Assembly (NCBI GenBank): GCA_031426185.1 | Contig: JANPKV010000362.1 | Span: forward strand, 1 to 9,838 | Direction of reading: 5' to 3' | DNA length: 9,838 nt | Source: JAJNPS01 sp031426185 | Lineage (GTDB): Bacteria; Pseudomonadota; Alphaproteobacteria; Rhodobacterales; Rhodobacteraceae | Shown: positions 1-6,082 of the stretch, piece by piece | Layout of the letters: each line of letters opens with the position of its first letter | Position numbering within the stretch: position 1 is the stretch's first letter | The notes under the pieces: generated by a model | Told to the model about the DNA's origin: nothing | Database searches by the model: none | The model's input: the letters and a program-made list of their open reading frames with translations, nothing else | Position numbers and translations under genes: made by a program

Positions 1-1
1 C

Positions 2-1162
2 TATTGGCACAGCTTTGCCTGGCCCGGCGGTGATCCGTTTGGTGGCCAGACGTTTGAACGCCCATGGTTTGGCGACACCATGGCGCTGGCCAAAATGAAG
101 GCCGACGTGGCATTCGAGATGTTCGATATCCTGGGCCAGCCCTTCTACTGCCTGCACGACGCCGACGCGCGCCCCGAGGGCAAGACCTTTGCCGAATCGA
201 AAAAGAACCTGGACGAGATCGCCGACTACCTTGCCGAAAAGCAGACCCGCCATAAGGCAAAACTGCTGTGGGGCACGTCCAACCTCTTTTCGCACCGCCG
301 CTGGATGAGCGGCGCCGCCACCAATCCCGACCCGGACGTTTACGCCTACGCCGCCGCGACGGTAAAGGCGAACATGGATGTGACCATGCGCCTTGGCGGG
401 CAGAATTATGTGCTCTGGGGCGGGCGCGAGGGCTATGAAACGCTGCTGAACACCGACCTCAAGGTCGAACGCGAGCATGCGGGTCGATTCCTGCAACAGG
501 TTGTCGAATACAAATACAAGTCGGGCTTCAAGGGCGCGATCCTGATCGAGCCGAAACCGCAGGAACCGTCAAAGCACCAATACGACTATGACGTGGCCAC
601 GGTCTACGGCTTCCTCACGGACTTCGGGCTGGAAAAAGAGGTCCAGACCAACATTGAACAGGGTCATGCCATCCTTGCAGGCCACAGCTTTGAGCATGAG
701 ATCGCTCTGGCTGCGGCATTCGGGATCTTTGGTTCTATCGACATGAACCGCAACGACTATCAGTCCGGCTGGGATACCGACCAGTTCCCCAACAACCACG
801 CCGAAAAGGCCGTGGCGTTCTACGAAATCCTCAAGGCGGGCGGCTTCACCACCGGAGGCGTGAACTTCGACGCCAAGATCCGCCGCCAGAGCCTCGACCC
901 TGCGGATCTGATCCTCGCCCATGTCGGCGGCATGGATACCTGTGCGCGCGCACTCAAGGCGGCCGCTGCCCTGATGGAGTCGGGCGAGATGGAGACTGCC
1001 GTGAAGGCCCGCTACGCCGGGTGGAACGACCCCAAGGCACAGGCGATGCTGAAAGGCAGCCTGTCGGATGCCGCCGCGCGCGTGACGGCTGAAGGCCTGG
1101 AGCCGCAACCAAAGTCCGGACGGCAAGAACGGCTGGAGAACCTCTGGAACCGCTACATCTGA
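2..1162 (+). CDS. xylA: Xylose isomerase, 5'-truncated by window edge
   Basis: XylA interconverts D-xylose and D-xylulose in the cytoplasm, the first step of the isomerase route of xylose use. The reading frame is open from base 2, with family residues ahead of the first ATG at 80 (including WPGGDPFGG and FERPWF), so the true start lies upstream. About 48-50 N-terminal residues are missing relative to the roughly 440-residue E. coli enzyme, and 386 are present. The catalytic His/Asp pair is in FYCLHDAD (His52 and Asp55 of the visible part). The metal-site motifs are all intact: LIEPKPQEPSKHQYD, NIEQGHAILAGH, GSIDMNRND, WDTDQFP and NFDAKIRR. LWGGREGYETLLNTD and the C-terminal SGRQERLENLWNRYI are also family hallmarks. 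The gene ends with TGA at 1160-1162, overlapping the convergent membrane-protein gene by 10 bp. Nothing suggests loss of function. Confidence 0.97.
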   Translation, partial: YWHSFAWPGGDPFGGQTFERPWFGDTMALAKMKADVAFEMFDILGQPFYCLHDADARPEGKTFAESKKNLDEIADYLAEKQTRHKAKLLWGTSNLFSHRRWMSGAATNPDPDVYAYAAATVKANMDVTMRLGGQNYVLWGGREGYETLLNTDLKVEREHAGRFLQQVVEYKYKSGFKGAILIEPKPQEPSKHQYDYDVATVYGFLTDFGLEKEVQTNIEQGHAILAGHSFEHEIALAAAFGIFGSIDMNRNDYQSGWDTDQFPNNHAEKAVAFYEILKAGGFTTGGVNFDAKIRRQSLDPADLILAHVGGMDTCARALKAAAALMESGEMETAVKARYAGWNDPKAQAMLKGSLSDAAARVTAEGLEPQPKSGRQERLENLWNRYI

Positions 1163-2025
1163 CGGGACCGGGATCGGGTACGGGCCGCACGGGCCTGTAC
1201 CCGTTCATCCAGTTCGGCATTGATCGCGCCCCCCAGCAGGACCGCCCAGACGCTGAGATAAAGCCACGTCATCAGGATGATCACCGCGCCGATCGACCCG
1301 TAGATCGTATTGTAGCTGTTGAAATTCGCCAGATAGACGGAAAATCCGATCGACACGCCGGACCATGCGATTGTCGCCACCAGCACACCGACCGTGATCC
1401 AGGGCGACCGGAACCCGCCAGGCACATTCGGGCCGAAACGGTAAAGGATCGACAGGCATGTCAGCACCAGGATCGACATGGCCCCCCAGGGCAACACCTT
1501 GATCAGCCAGGCCTCGAACGTGCCAAGCCGGACGTAGCTGAGCAAAACCGGCACCACCACCACCGTCACCAGCGCAACGAACAGCGCCCCGATCAGCGCA
1601 CCCGTCACGACGAAATCGACCACCCAGCCCCAGACCCAGCGCCGCGGCACCGCGCGATGGACAACGTCCAGGCCCTGGATCAGCGCCGAGACCCCGGCCC
1701 GCGCCGAATAGATCGCAATCAACAGCGACACGACCGTGGCCCAGCCAAGCGCGATCTTCGGCGCGGTCATCAGGGCCACGACCTGATCATGAACAAGCGT
1801 CGCGCCTTCGGGCGGCAAGAAACGCTCTGCCACCACCAGATAGTCATTGATGACGCCGGGATCGGCGACCAGCCCCCAGATGGCAATCGTCGCCGTCAGT
1901 CCGGGAAAGACGGCAAACATCGCATAGAACGCGACCCCGGCCGCGATCAAAGAGAAATGTCCCTCGCCCACACGATTTGCCACCGCGACCACGAAAGACC
2001 AGAACGCACGCAAACCTCTCTTCAT
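1153..2025 (-). CDS. YihY/BrkB-family (UPF0761) inner-membrane protein
   Basis: This is a predicted polytopic inner-membrane protein of the YihY/virulence factor BrkB family. The family was once called ribonuclease BN, a name now regarded as a misassignment, and its molecular role is not settled. With the start at 2025 (MKRGLRAFWS) it has 290 residues, the usual family length. About six hydrophobic segments are visible, near residues 25-50, 92-112, 133-163, 175-195, 210-232 and 243-267. Family motifs are AAGVAFYAMFAVFPGL (28-43), YRFGPN (195-200) and the C-terminal YNTIYGSIGA...WLYLS...GGAINAELDE. The tail is basic (RAARTRSRSRQM). An in-frame ATG at 2112 would add 29 non-hydrophobic residues and overlap the start of the divergent reductase gene. 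The 2025 start fits the family better, although its Shine-Dalgarno (AGGT about 11 nt upstream) is weak. The stop at 1153-1155 lies inside the end of xylA. Confidence 0.9.
   Translation of the reverse strand: MKRGLRAFWSFVVAVANRVGEGHFSLIAAGVAFYAMFAVFPGLTATIAIWGLVADPGVINDYLVVAERFLPPEGATLVHDQVVALMTAPKIALGWATVVSLLIAIYSARAGVSALIQGLDVVHRAVPRRWVWGWVVDFVVTGALIGALFVALVTVVVVPVLLSYVRLGTFEAWLIKVLPWGAMSILVLTCLSILYRFGPNVPGGFRSPWITVGVLVATIAWSGVSIGFSVYLANFNSYNTIYGSIGAVIILMTWLYLSVWAVLLGGAINAELDERVQARAARTRSRSRQM
1175..1203 (+). terminator. Strong hairpin after xylA, inside the opposing gene
   Basis: CGGGTAC, G, GGCC (1175-1186) pairs with GGCC, T, GTACCCG (1192-1203) around the 5-nt loop GCACG. This gives a 12-pair stem with one G-U wobble. 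It starts 13 nt past the xylA stop. The following bases (TTCATCC) are not a real T-tract, so Rho-independent action is uncertain. The same bases encode an Arg/Ala-rich stretch near the C terminus of the opposing YihY-family protein. Confidence 0.45.
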
Positions 2026-2110
2026 GGCGTCAGCATGACCTGCGATGTCGACCGGCGCAACTTGCGGCCTGCCTTGACGCGTGAAATGATCACCCAAACA
2101 GGAGCTTTGC
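2026..2110. promoter_or_regulatory. Divergent spacer, YihY-family gene / gpr
   Basis: This 85-bp spacer must hold the 5' signals of both divergent genes if the membrane-protein gene starts at 2025. The only firm site is a Shine-Dalgarno AGGAG at 2100-2104, six bases before the gpr ATG at 2111. TTGACG at 2074-2079 resembles a -35 box but has no -10 partner at a workable distance, so I do not call a promoter. Confidence 0.4.
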
Positions 2111-3136
2111 ATGACCTACACCCCGCGCGACGACCGATATGACCGCATGACCTATCGCCGCTGTGGCGCTTCGGGTCTGATGCTGCCCGCCATTTCGCTG
2201 GGTCTGTGGCACAACTTCGGACACGACACCCCCCACGCCACCAAGCGCGCGATCTGTCAGACCGCCTTTGACCACGGCATCACGCATTTCGACCTTGCCA
2301 ACAACTATGGCCCCCCGCCCGGCACCGCCGAAGAGGCGTTCGGCGACATCCTCAAGACCGATTTCCGCCTGCACCGGGACGAATTGATCATTTCGTCCAA
2401 AGCGGGCTACCGGATGCACAGCGGACCCTATGGTGAGTGGGGCTCGCGCAAGTACCTGATCGCCTCGTGCGATCAAAGCCTGAAGCGGATGGGACTGGAC
2501 TATGTCGACATCTTTTACTCGCACCGCTTTGATCCCGACACCCCGCTCGAGGAAACCATGGGGGCGCTGGATCACATCGTCCGTTCTGGCCGGGCGCTCT
2601 ATGTCGGGATTTCCAGTTACAATTCGCAGCGCACGCGCGAGGCGGCGGCGATCCTGAAGTCGTTGGGAACGCCCTGCGTCATCCATCAGCCAAGCTACAA
2701 CATCCTCAACCGCTGGGTCGAAACCGACGGGCTGAAGGAGACGCTGCACGGCCTTGGCATCGGCTCCATCGCGTTCATTCCCCTGGCGCAGGGCATCCTG
2801 ACCAACAAATACCTGAACGGGATTCCGGCTGGCAGCCGGGCCGCGCAGGACAAGTCGCTGCACCCGGCGGTCGTCGAAAAGGCAGTCGGTTCGGTCCGCA
2901 AGCTGAATGCGATGGCCGAGGCGCGGGGCCAGACCCTGGCGCAAATGTCGCTGGCCTGGGTGCTGCGCGGCGGCGGCATCACCAGCGCCCTGATCGGCGC
3001 GTCCAGTGCAGCACAGGTCACGGATTGCGCCGGGGCCATCGCCAACCTTGATTTCACGCCCGAAGAACTTGCCGGGATCGATGCGATTTCCGAAGAAAAG
3101 GACATCAACCTTTGGGCCAAATCCTCGTCGGACTGA
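2111..3136 (+). CDS. gpr: Aldo/keto reductase, L-glyceraldehyde-3-phosphate reductase type
   Basis: This is a cytoplasmic NADPH-dependent aldo/keto reductase closely resembling E. coli YghZ/Gpr (AKR14 family). That enzyme reduces L-glyceraldehyde 3-phosphate and has been linked to detoxification of methylglyoxal and other aldehydes. The 341-residue length matches. The catalytic tetrad is Asp61 and Tyr66 (in HFDLANNYGPPPG), Lys97 (IISSKAGY) and His138 (FYSHRFD). Other near-identical stretches are SLGLWHNFGH, GSRKYL, LDYVDIFYSHR, ALYVGISSYN, IHQPSYNILNRWV, PLAQGILTNKYLNGIP and SALIGAS, ending in INLWAKSSSD as in YghZ. AGGAG sits six bases before the ATG. An internal Met13 (YDRMTYRRCG) is a less likely start, because E. 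coli YghZ also has residues ahead of that point. The gene stands alone, divergent from the membrane-protein gene and convergent with the regulator. The exact physiological substrate here is inferred by homology. Confidence 0.93.
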   Translation: MTYTPRDDRYDRMTYRRCGASGLMLPAISLGLWHNFGHDTPHATKRAICQTAFDHGITHFDLANNYGPPPGTAEEAFGDILKTDFRLHRDELIISSKAGYRMHSGPYGEWGSRKYLIASCDQSLKRMGLDYVDIFYSHRFDPDTPLEETMGALDHIVRSGRALYVGISSYNSQRTREAAAILKSLGTPCVIHQPSYNILNRWVETDGLKETLHGLGIGSIAFIPLAQGILTNKYLNGIPAGSRAAQDKSLHPAVVEKAVGSVRKLNAMAEARGQTLAQMSLAWVLRGGGITSALIGASSAAQVTDCAGAIANLDFTPEELAGIDAISEEKDINLWAKSSSD

Positions 3137-3157
3137 CCGCGCCGTCTAGCGTGTCAG
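3133..3157. terminator. Possible bidirectional hairpin between gpr and regulator
   Basis: CTGACCGC (3133-3140) can pair with GCG-T-GTCAG (3149-3157) with one bulged T, around an 8-nt loop. The structure contains both stop codons of the convergent genes (TGA 3134-3136 and, on the minus strand, TAG 3148-3146). There is no T-tract on either side, so it is only a candidate. Confidence 0.25.
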
Positions 3158-4756
3158 ATCGGGAATTGCCCGGTCCAGAAGTCCACTGCGTCGCAGCGTT
3201 GCCGCCGGGTAATCTGGATCGGTCTTCACGCGGTCTATGGTGAAATCGGGTTCTGCCCGGACAAGGTTCTTCAGCACGCGCTGGGCCTTGGTCTCTTCGC
3301 CGGACGCCATGTACAAGAACAGCAGATGCCGCATCGGGGACCGGAAACTGGGTGCGCGGTAATGGGCTGCTTCGTAATGCGCGATGGCCGCGCTGTGATG
3401 CCCGGCCGAAAGCGCCGCCAGCCCTGACAGAGACTCCCACCAATGCAAAAGCTTGGTCCGCGAGGTGATGTCCGCACCGGTCCGCGCCGCCGACAAGGCT
3501 TCGGCATGGCGGGCATAGCGCAACATCGCACCCGACTGCGCCGCATACCCGAACGGGTTGAACGGGCTCAGCGCGACGGCGTCCTTTGCCAGCACGGCGC
3601 CCGCCTCGGGATTGCTGTCGAGCATCACCCGCACCTGGCTGACCAGCGCCAGCACAAGCGCGTTGGTATCCGTCATTTCCAGGGCCTTGCGGGCAAATTC
3701 GTCGGCCTCGGCGCTTAGCCGCGCGCGGTCCGTCTCGGTTCTTTCGACGAACTGGATTTGGCGCACCAGACTGCGCCAGGCCAGACAGCGCGCCTGGGGA
3801 TCAATCTCGAAGGCCTCGGCCAGCAGCGCGTCGGCCTGCCGCAGCCGTTCGGTGTCGTAGCTGAACATTTCGGCCACCGCGCGCGCGATCAGCGCATTGG
3901 TCCGGGCGGGCCCGCTTTGCGTTGCGGCAAGGCCGGGGAACGCCGCCATCGCCGCCTCGGCAGTCTGAAACACGATCTGGGGAAACTCGCCCTCGGCGAT
4001 GAAATCGGACTGCGACAAGGGCAGGCTGGCCTGGTGGTGCCACAGGACCGGTCCGGCATCCGGCCCGGTCAGGCGCACGACGAGATGCAACCGGTCCGCG
4101 ATCTGGGCGCCCTCCACGCCAAGCTGCAACCCGTTGTCAGGCCTATCGGGTGGCATGGCCGCGCCACCTGCACCGTAGACTTCGATTGGTGCAAACTCTG
4201 CGACCAGTCGCGCAATCGAATCGGCGAGTGCCATGCCGGTAAAGCTGCCCGCCCCGGGAGGAAGCGTGCCAAGGCGGATCGCCAGCGACAAAGGCAGGCC
4301 TGTCGCAGAGCTTGAACCGCCCGAAGGCGGCCGCAGCGCAGGGGCGCCGACCCGGCTGCGTTCATCACGCAGCCAGTCCTCGAACGCCTGGTCGGCAATA
4401 TCGATGCCTTCCAGAAACTCGCGGCCCGCAGCCATCGCCTGCCGGACGGCATCGGCATCGGTTTCCAGATCGCTGGTCACGCCGTGCAGAATGACAAGAT
4501 CGCGGTCCGCTTCGATCAGGTCGGCGTGATCGCCAAACGCGCGGCGCAACTCCATCAGGGCCTGGCGCAAGCTGCCGCTGGCCTGCTCGGGGCCCCGGTC
4601 CGACCACAGGCGCGCCTCAAGCCAACGGCGCGTCCTGCGGCGATCCGGCGTCTGGCACAGCATCGCAACCAACGCGCGTGCCTTTGCGCCACGCGGGGTG
4701 CAATCCCGCCCGGCAGGGTCGCGAATTTCGAATACGCCCAGAAGGCGAACTTTCAT
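3146..4756 (-). CDS. SARP/BTAD-like transcriptional regulator with TPR domain
   Basis: This is a predicted DNA-binding regulator of 536 residues from the ATG at 4756. Residues 1-95 look like an OmpR-type winged helix: MKVRLLGVFEIRDPAG, then GAKARALVAMLC, RRWLEARLWSDR and SLRQALMELRRAFG, the usual SARP-type pattern. Residues 95-135 include EFLEGIDIADQAFEDWLRDER, a recognisable linker in proteobacterial BTAD-like regulators. Residues 155-275 resemble the TolB/adenylate-cyclase-associated middle domain of such proteins, here divergent. Residues 285-510 are helical TPR-like repeats (for example ADALLAEAFEIDPQA and AAIAHYEAAHYRAPSF). No transmembrane segment or kinase/receiver domain is present, so the inducing signal is unknown. 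Alternative starts are ATG 4789 (AAGGG ten bases upstream) and TTG 4813. I chose 4756 because the winged-helix domain begins there. The gene is divergent from the PAP2 gene, a likely regulatory target, and converges on gpr with a 9-bp gap. Confidence 0.85.
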   Translation of the reverse strand: MKVRLLGVFEIRDPAGRDCTPRGAKARALVAMLCQTPDRRRTRRWLEARLWSDRGPEQASGSLRQALMELRRAFGDHADLIEADRDLVILHGVTSDLETDADAVRQAMAAGREFLEGIDIADQAFEDWLRDERSRVGAPALRPPSGGSSSATGLPLSLAIRLGTLPPGAGSFTGMALADSIARLVAEFAPIEVYGAGGAAMPPDRPDNGLQLGVEGAQIADRLHLVVRLTGPDAGPVLWHHQASLPLSQSDFIAEGEFPQIVFQTAEAAMAAFPGLAATQSGPARTNALIARAVAEMFSYDTERLRQADALLAEAFEIDPQARCLAWRSLVRQIQFVERTETDRARLSAEADEFARKALEMTDTNALVLALVSQVRVMLDSNPEAGAVLAKDAVALSPFNPFGYAAQSGAMLRYARHAEALSAARTGADITSRTKLLHWWESLSGLAALSAGHHSAAIAHYEAAHYRAPSFRSPMRHLLFLYMASGEETKAQRVLKNLVRAEPDFTIDRVKTDPDYPAATLRRSGLLDRAIPDLTR

Positions 4757-4811
4757 GGCTTGACCTGACAGACCCCAGTGGCGCGACATTACTTGAATGC
4801 CCTTGGCTGGC

Positions 4812-4833
4812 AACCTTCGTGAAATCTTCGTTA
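4812..4833. promoter_or_regulatory. Tandem 11-bp direct repeat, candidate operator
   Basis: AACCTTCGTGA (4812-4822) is followed directly by AATCTTCGTTA (4823-4833), identical at 9 of 11 positions. A weaker third unit, AATCCCCGTGC, starts at 4833. Direct repeats one helical turn apart are the known site layout of SARP-type winged-helix activators. The repeat lies in the 161-bp spacer between the regulator and the PAP2 gene, 57 bp upstream of the chosen regulator start. Assignment as its operator is inference. It would lie inside the coding region if the 4813 start were used. Confidence 0.4.
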
Positions 4834-4907
4834 ATCCCCGTGCAATGCCGGAGTGGCGGCTATGAAGGTGGCTTTTTTCGGGGCAATCTTGCGTGATTTA
4901 CGTCGGC

Positions 4908-4912
4908 GGAGG
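4908..4912 (+). promoter_or_regulatory. Shine-Dalgarno deciding the TTG start of the PAP2 gene
   Basis: GGAGG (part of GGAGGG, 4908-4913) lies five bases before TTG at 4918. The frame is closed upstream by TGA at 4894-4896, and no ATG or GTG falls in frame between that stop and the Gly-His-His tract. This makes the TTG the best supported start. Confidence 0.65.
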
Positions 4913-4917
4913 GCAAA

Positions 4918-6060
4918 TTGGCAGTTCTGGGACATCACGGACATCATGGACATCATGGACATCATGGTCACCACGGCCATCATGGTCACCACGGGCACCA
5001 CGGCCACCATGGTCATCACGGGCATCACGCAGGGGGCGCTGGGTCGCCCCTGCTCAGTTCGTCGCTGGGCCTGACGGCCGAGGCGCTGATCGGTTATTGG
5101 GCCGGCAACGTCACGCCGCCGACGCTGGTGCAGCCCGATCCGCTGAAGGCGCTTGAATCCCTGCAACCCGACGCACGCGCGCTGGTGCTGGACCACGAAG
5201 CGGTCAGTCTGTTCGCTGCCCGCCCCGCAGCAGACGGCAGCTTTGCCGTGCATGCCGCACCCGGGCCGCTGGTCACGCTGACCCCGCCGAACGGTGACAC
5301 GCTGGCCGCCCAGATGCCGGAATTGCGCAGTGCGATGGACCTTCGTGCCGATCGCCTGCCAGAGATCCTTGCGCAGCAAGGGGACATGTTGTCCTTCTTT
5401 GGCGCCCAGCAATCCCTGAACAACGACCGCCGCCGCCGCTCCATGACGTTGCTTGGCGCCGCCTATGGCGCGATCGTGTCGCAGGAAATGCGGATCAAGC
5501 ATTTCTGTTCGGTCCCGCGTCCGATCGACCTGTCGCCGCAGGTCCAGCCGATCATCCAGACGCCCGGCCACAGTGCCTATCCGTCCGGACATGCGACCGA
5601 AGCGTTTGCCTTTGCCACCGTTCTGGCCGCGTTGCGTCTGTCGCGTGACCCGGCCGCGCAAGAGGCGGGGATCATCGCGACGCTTTTGGGCAAGCTGACG
5701 ACCGCGCTTGAGGATGCGACGGCCGCGGACCCCGATCTGATGCTGTTCCGGCTGGCCGCAAGGATCGCCGACAATCGCACAGTGGCGGGCGTGCATTACC
5801 CGGTCGATAGCGCCCATGGCGCGCTTTTGGGTCTGGGCACGGGTCTGGTCTTCGTCGCCCATTGCCTTGGCGGAGGCACAAAGATCGCGGTGCCGACATG
5901 GCAGGCACGCGCCGACGACTGGTGTGGCGACTTCACCTTGCACAAATGGATTGCCAACCTGTCGCCGTCCGACTGGCGCGGAGACGACATCTGCTTGCCG
6001 GCCAGCGAAGAGTGGCACGTTCTGCCGAAGCTCTGGACGGTCGCTTCGGCAGAGTGGTGA
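4918..6060 (+). CDS. PAP2-fold phosphatase/vanadium-haloperoxidase-like protein with (GHH)11 N terminus
   Basis: This 380-residue protein carries the phosphatidic-acid-phosphatase type 2/vanadium haloperoxidase signature. Motif 1 is KHFCSVPRP (Lys194, Arg201, Pro202; KX6RP), motif 2 is PSGH (222-225, catalytic-type His225), and motif 3 is RTVAGVHYPVD (Arg287, His293, Asp297; RX5HX3D, with Asn in place of the usual Ser before Arg). The family either cleaves phosphate esters or binds vanadate for halide oxidation, and sequence alone does not decide which. No signal peptide and no clear set of membrane helices is visible, unlike lipid-phosphatase members, so it looks soluble. The N terminus is Met-Ala-Val-Leu followed by eleven Gly-His-His units (residues 5-37), then a Gly/Ser-rich linker. 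The C-terminal half has Cys in AHCLGG, DDWCGD and DDICLP. Translation starts at TTG 4918 behind GGAGG. The gene is divergent from the BTAD-like regulator and convergent with the peptidase, 22 bp apart. Confidence 0.87.
   Translation: MAVLGHHGHHGHHGHHGHHGHHGHHGHHGHHGHHGHHAGGAGSPLLSSSLGLTAEALIGYWAGNVTPPTLVQPDPLKALESLQPDARALVLDHEAVSLFAARPAADGSFAVHAAPGPLVTLTPPNGDTLAAQMPELRSAMDLRADRLPEILAQQGDMLSFFGAQQSLNNDRRRRSMTLLGAAYGAIVSQEMRIKHFCSVPRPIDLSPQVQPIIQTPGHSAYPSGHATEAFAFATVLAALRLSRDPAAQEAGIIATLLGKLTTALEDATAADPDLMLFRLAARIADNRTVAGVHYPVDSAHGALLGLGTGLVFVAHCLGGGTKIAVPTWQARADDWCGDFTLHKWIANLSPSDWRGDDICLPASEEWHVLPKLWTVASAEW
4930..5028 (+). repeat. Eleven tandem 9-bp units encoding Gly-His-His
   Basis: Eleven in-frame units of GGN CAY CAY run without interruption. 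The first four are nearly identical (GGACATCAC, then GGACATCAT three times), while later ones vary at wobble positions (GGT/GGC/GGG and CAC/CAT). The amino-acid pattern is therefore kept although the DNA has drifted. They encode 22 His residues. Because the unit is 9 bp, copy-number change keeps the frame. Confidence 0.97.
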
Positions 6061-6079
6061 CCCGGCGGGCCCGTCGGTC
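6059..6079. terminator. GC-rich palindrome between convergent PAP2 and peptidase genes
   Basis: CCGGCGGG (6062-6069) faces CCCGTCGG (6070-6077), complementary with one G-T pair, and GA/TC can add two pairs past a bulged C. With a GGCC tetraloop it forms a six-pair core stem. It covers nearly all of the 22-bp gap between the two stop codons, which suits a bidirectional terminator, but T-tracts are absent. Confidence 0.35.
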
Positions 6080-6082
6080 GGC

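Noticed and set aside
2074..2079. TTGACG as a -35 box for gpr; the same TTGACGCGT occurs on the minus strand at 8269-8261
   Set aside because: Neither copy has a -10-like hexamer at 16-18 bp, and the first is too close to the gpr start codon. The shared 9-mer may be coincidence.
2026..2112. N-terminal extension of the YihY-family protein from ATG 2112
   Set aside because: It would add 29 residues unlike the family and run through the gpr ribosome binding site and start. The 2025 start gives the normal length.
2090..2944. 284-residue minus-strand frame over gpr
   Set aside because: It has no recognisable motif and lies wholly opposite a strongly conserved reductase, so it is a GC-driven shadow.
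4864..4880. T6 run after GC-rich bases as a Rho-independent terminator
   Set aside because: No stable stem directly precedes the T-run. The best pairing is a 4-bp GCCG/CGGC well upstream.
4930..5028. The 9-bp repeats as a CRISPR array or mobile-element repeat
   Set aside because: There are no spacers, the period is 9 bp and in frame, and every unit codes Gly-His-His. It is a coding microsatellite-like tract.
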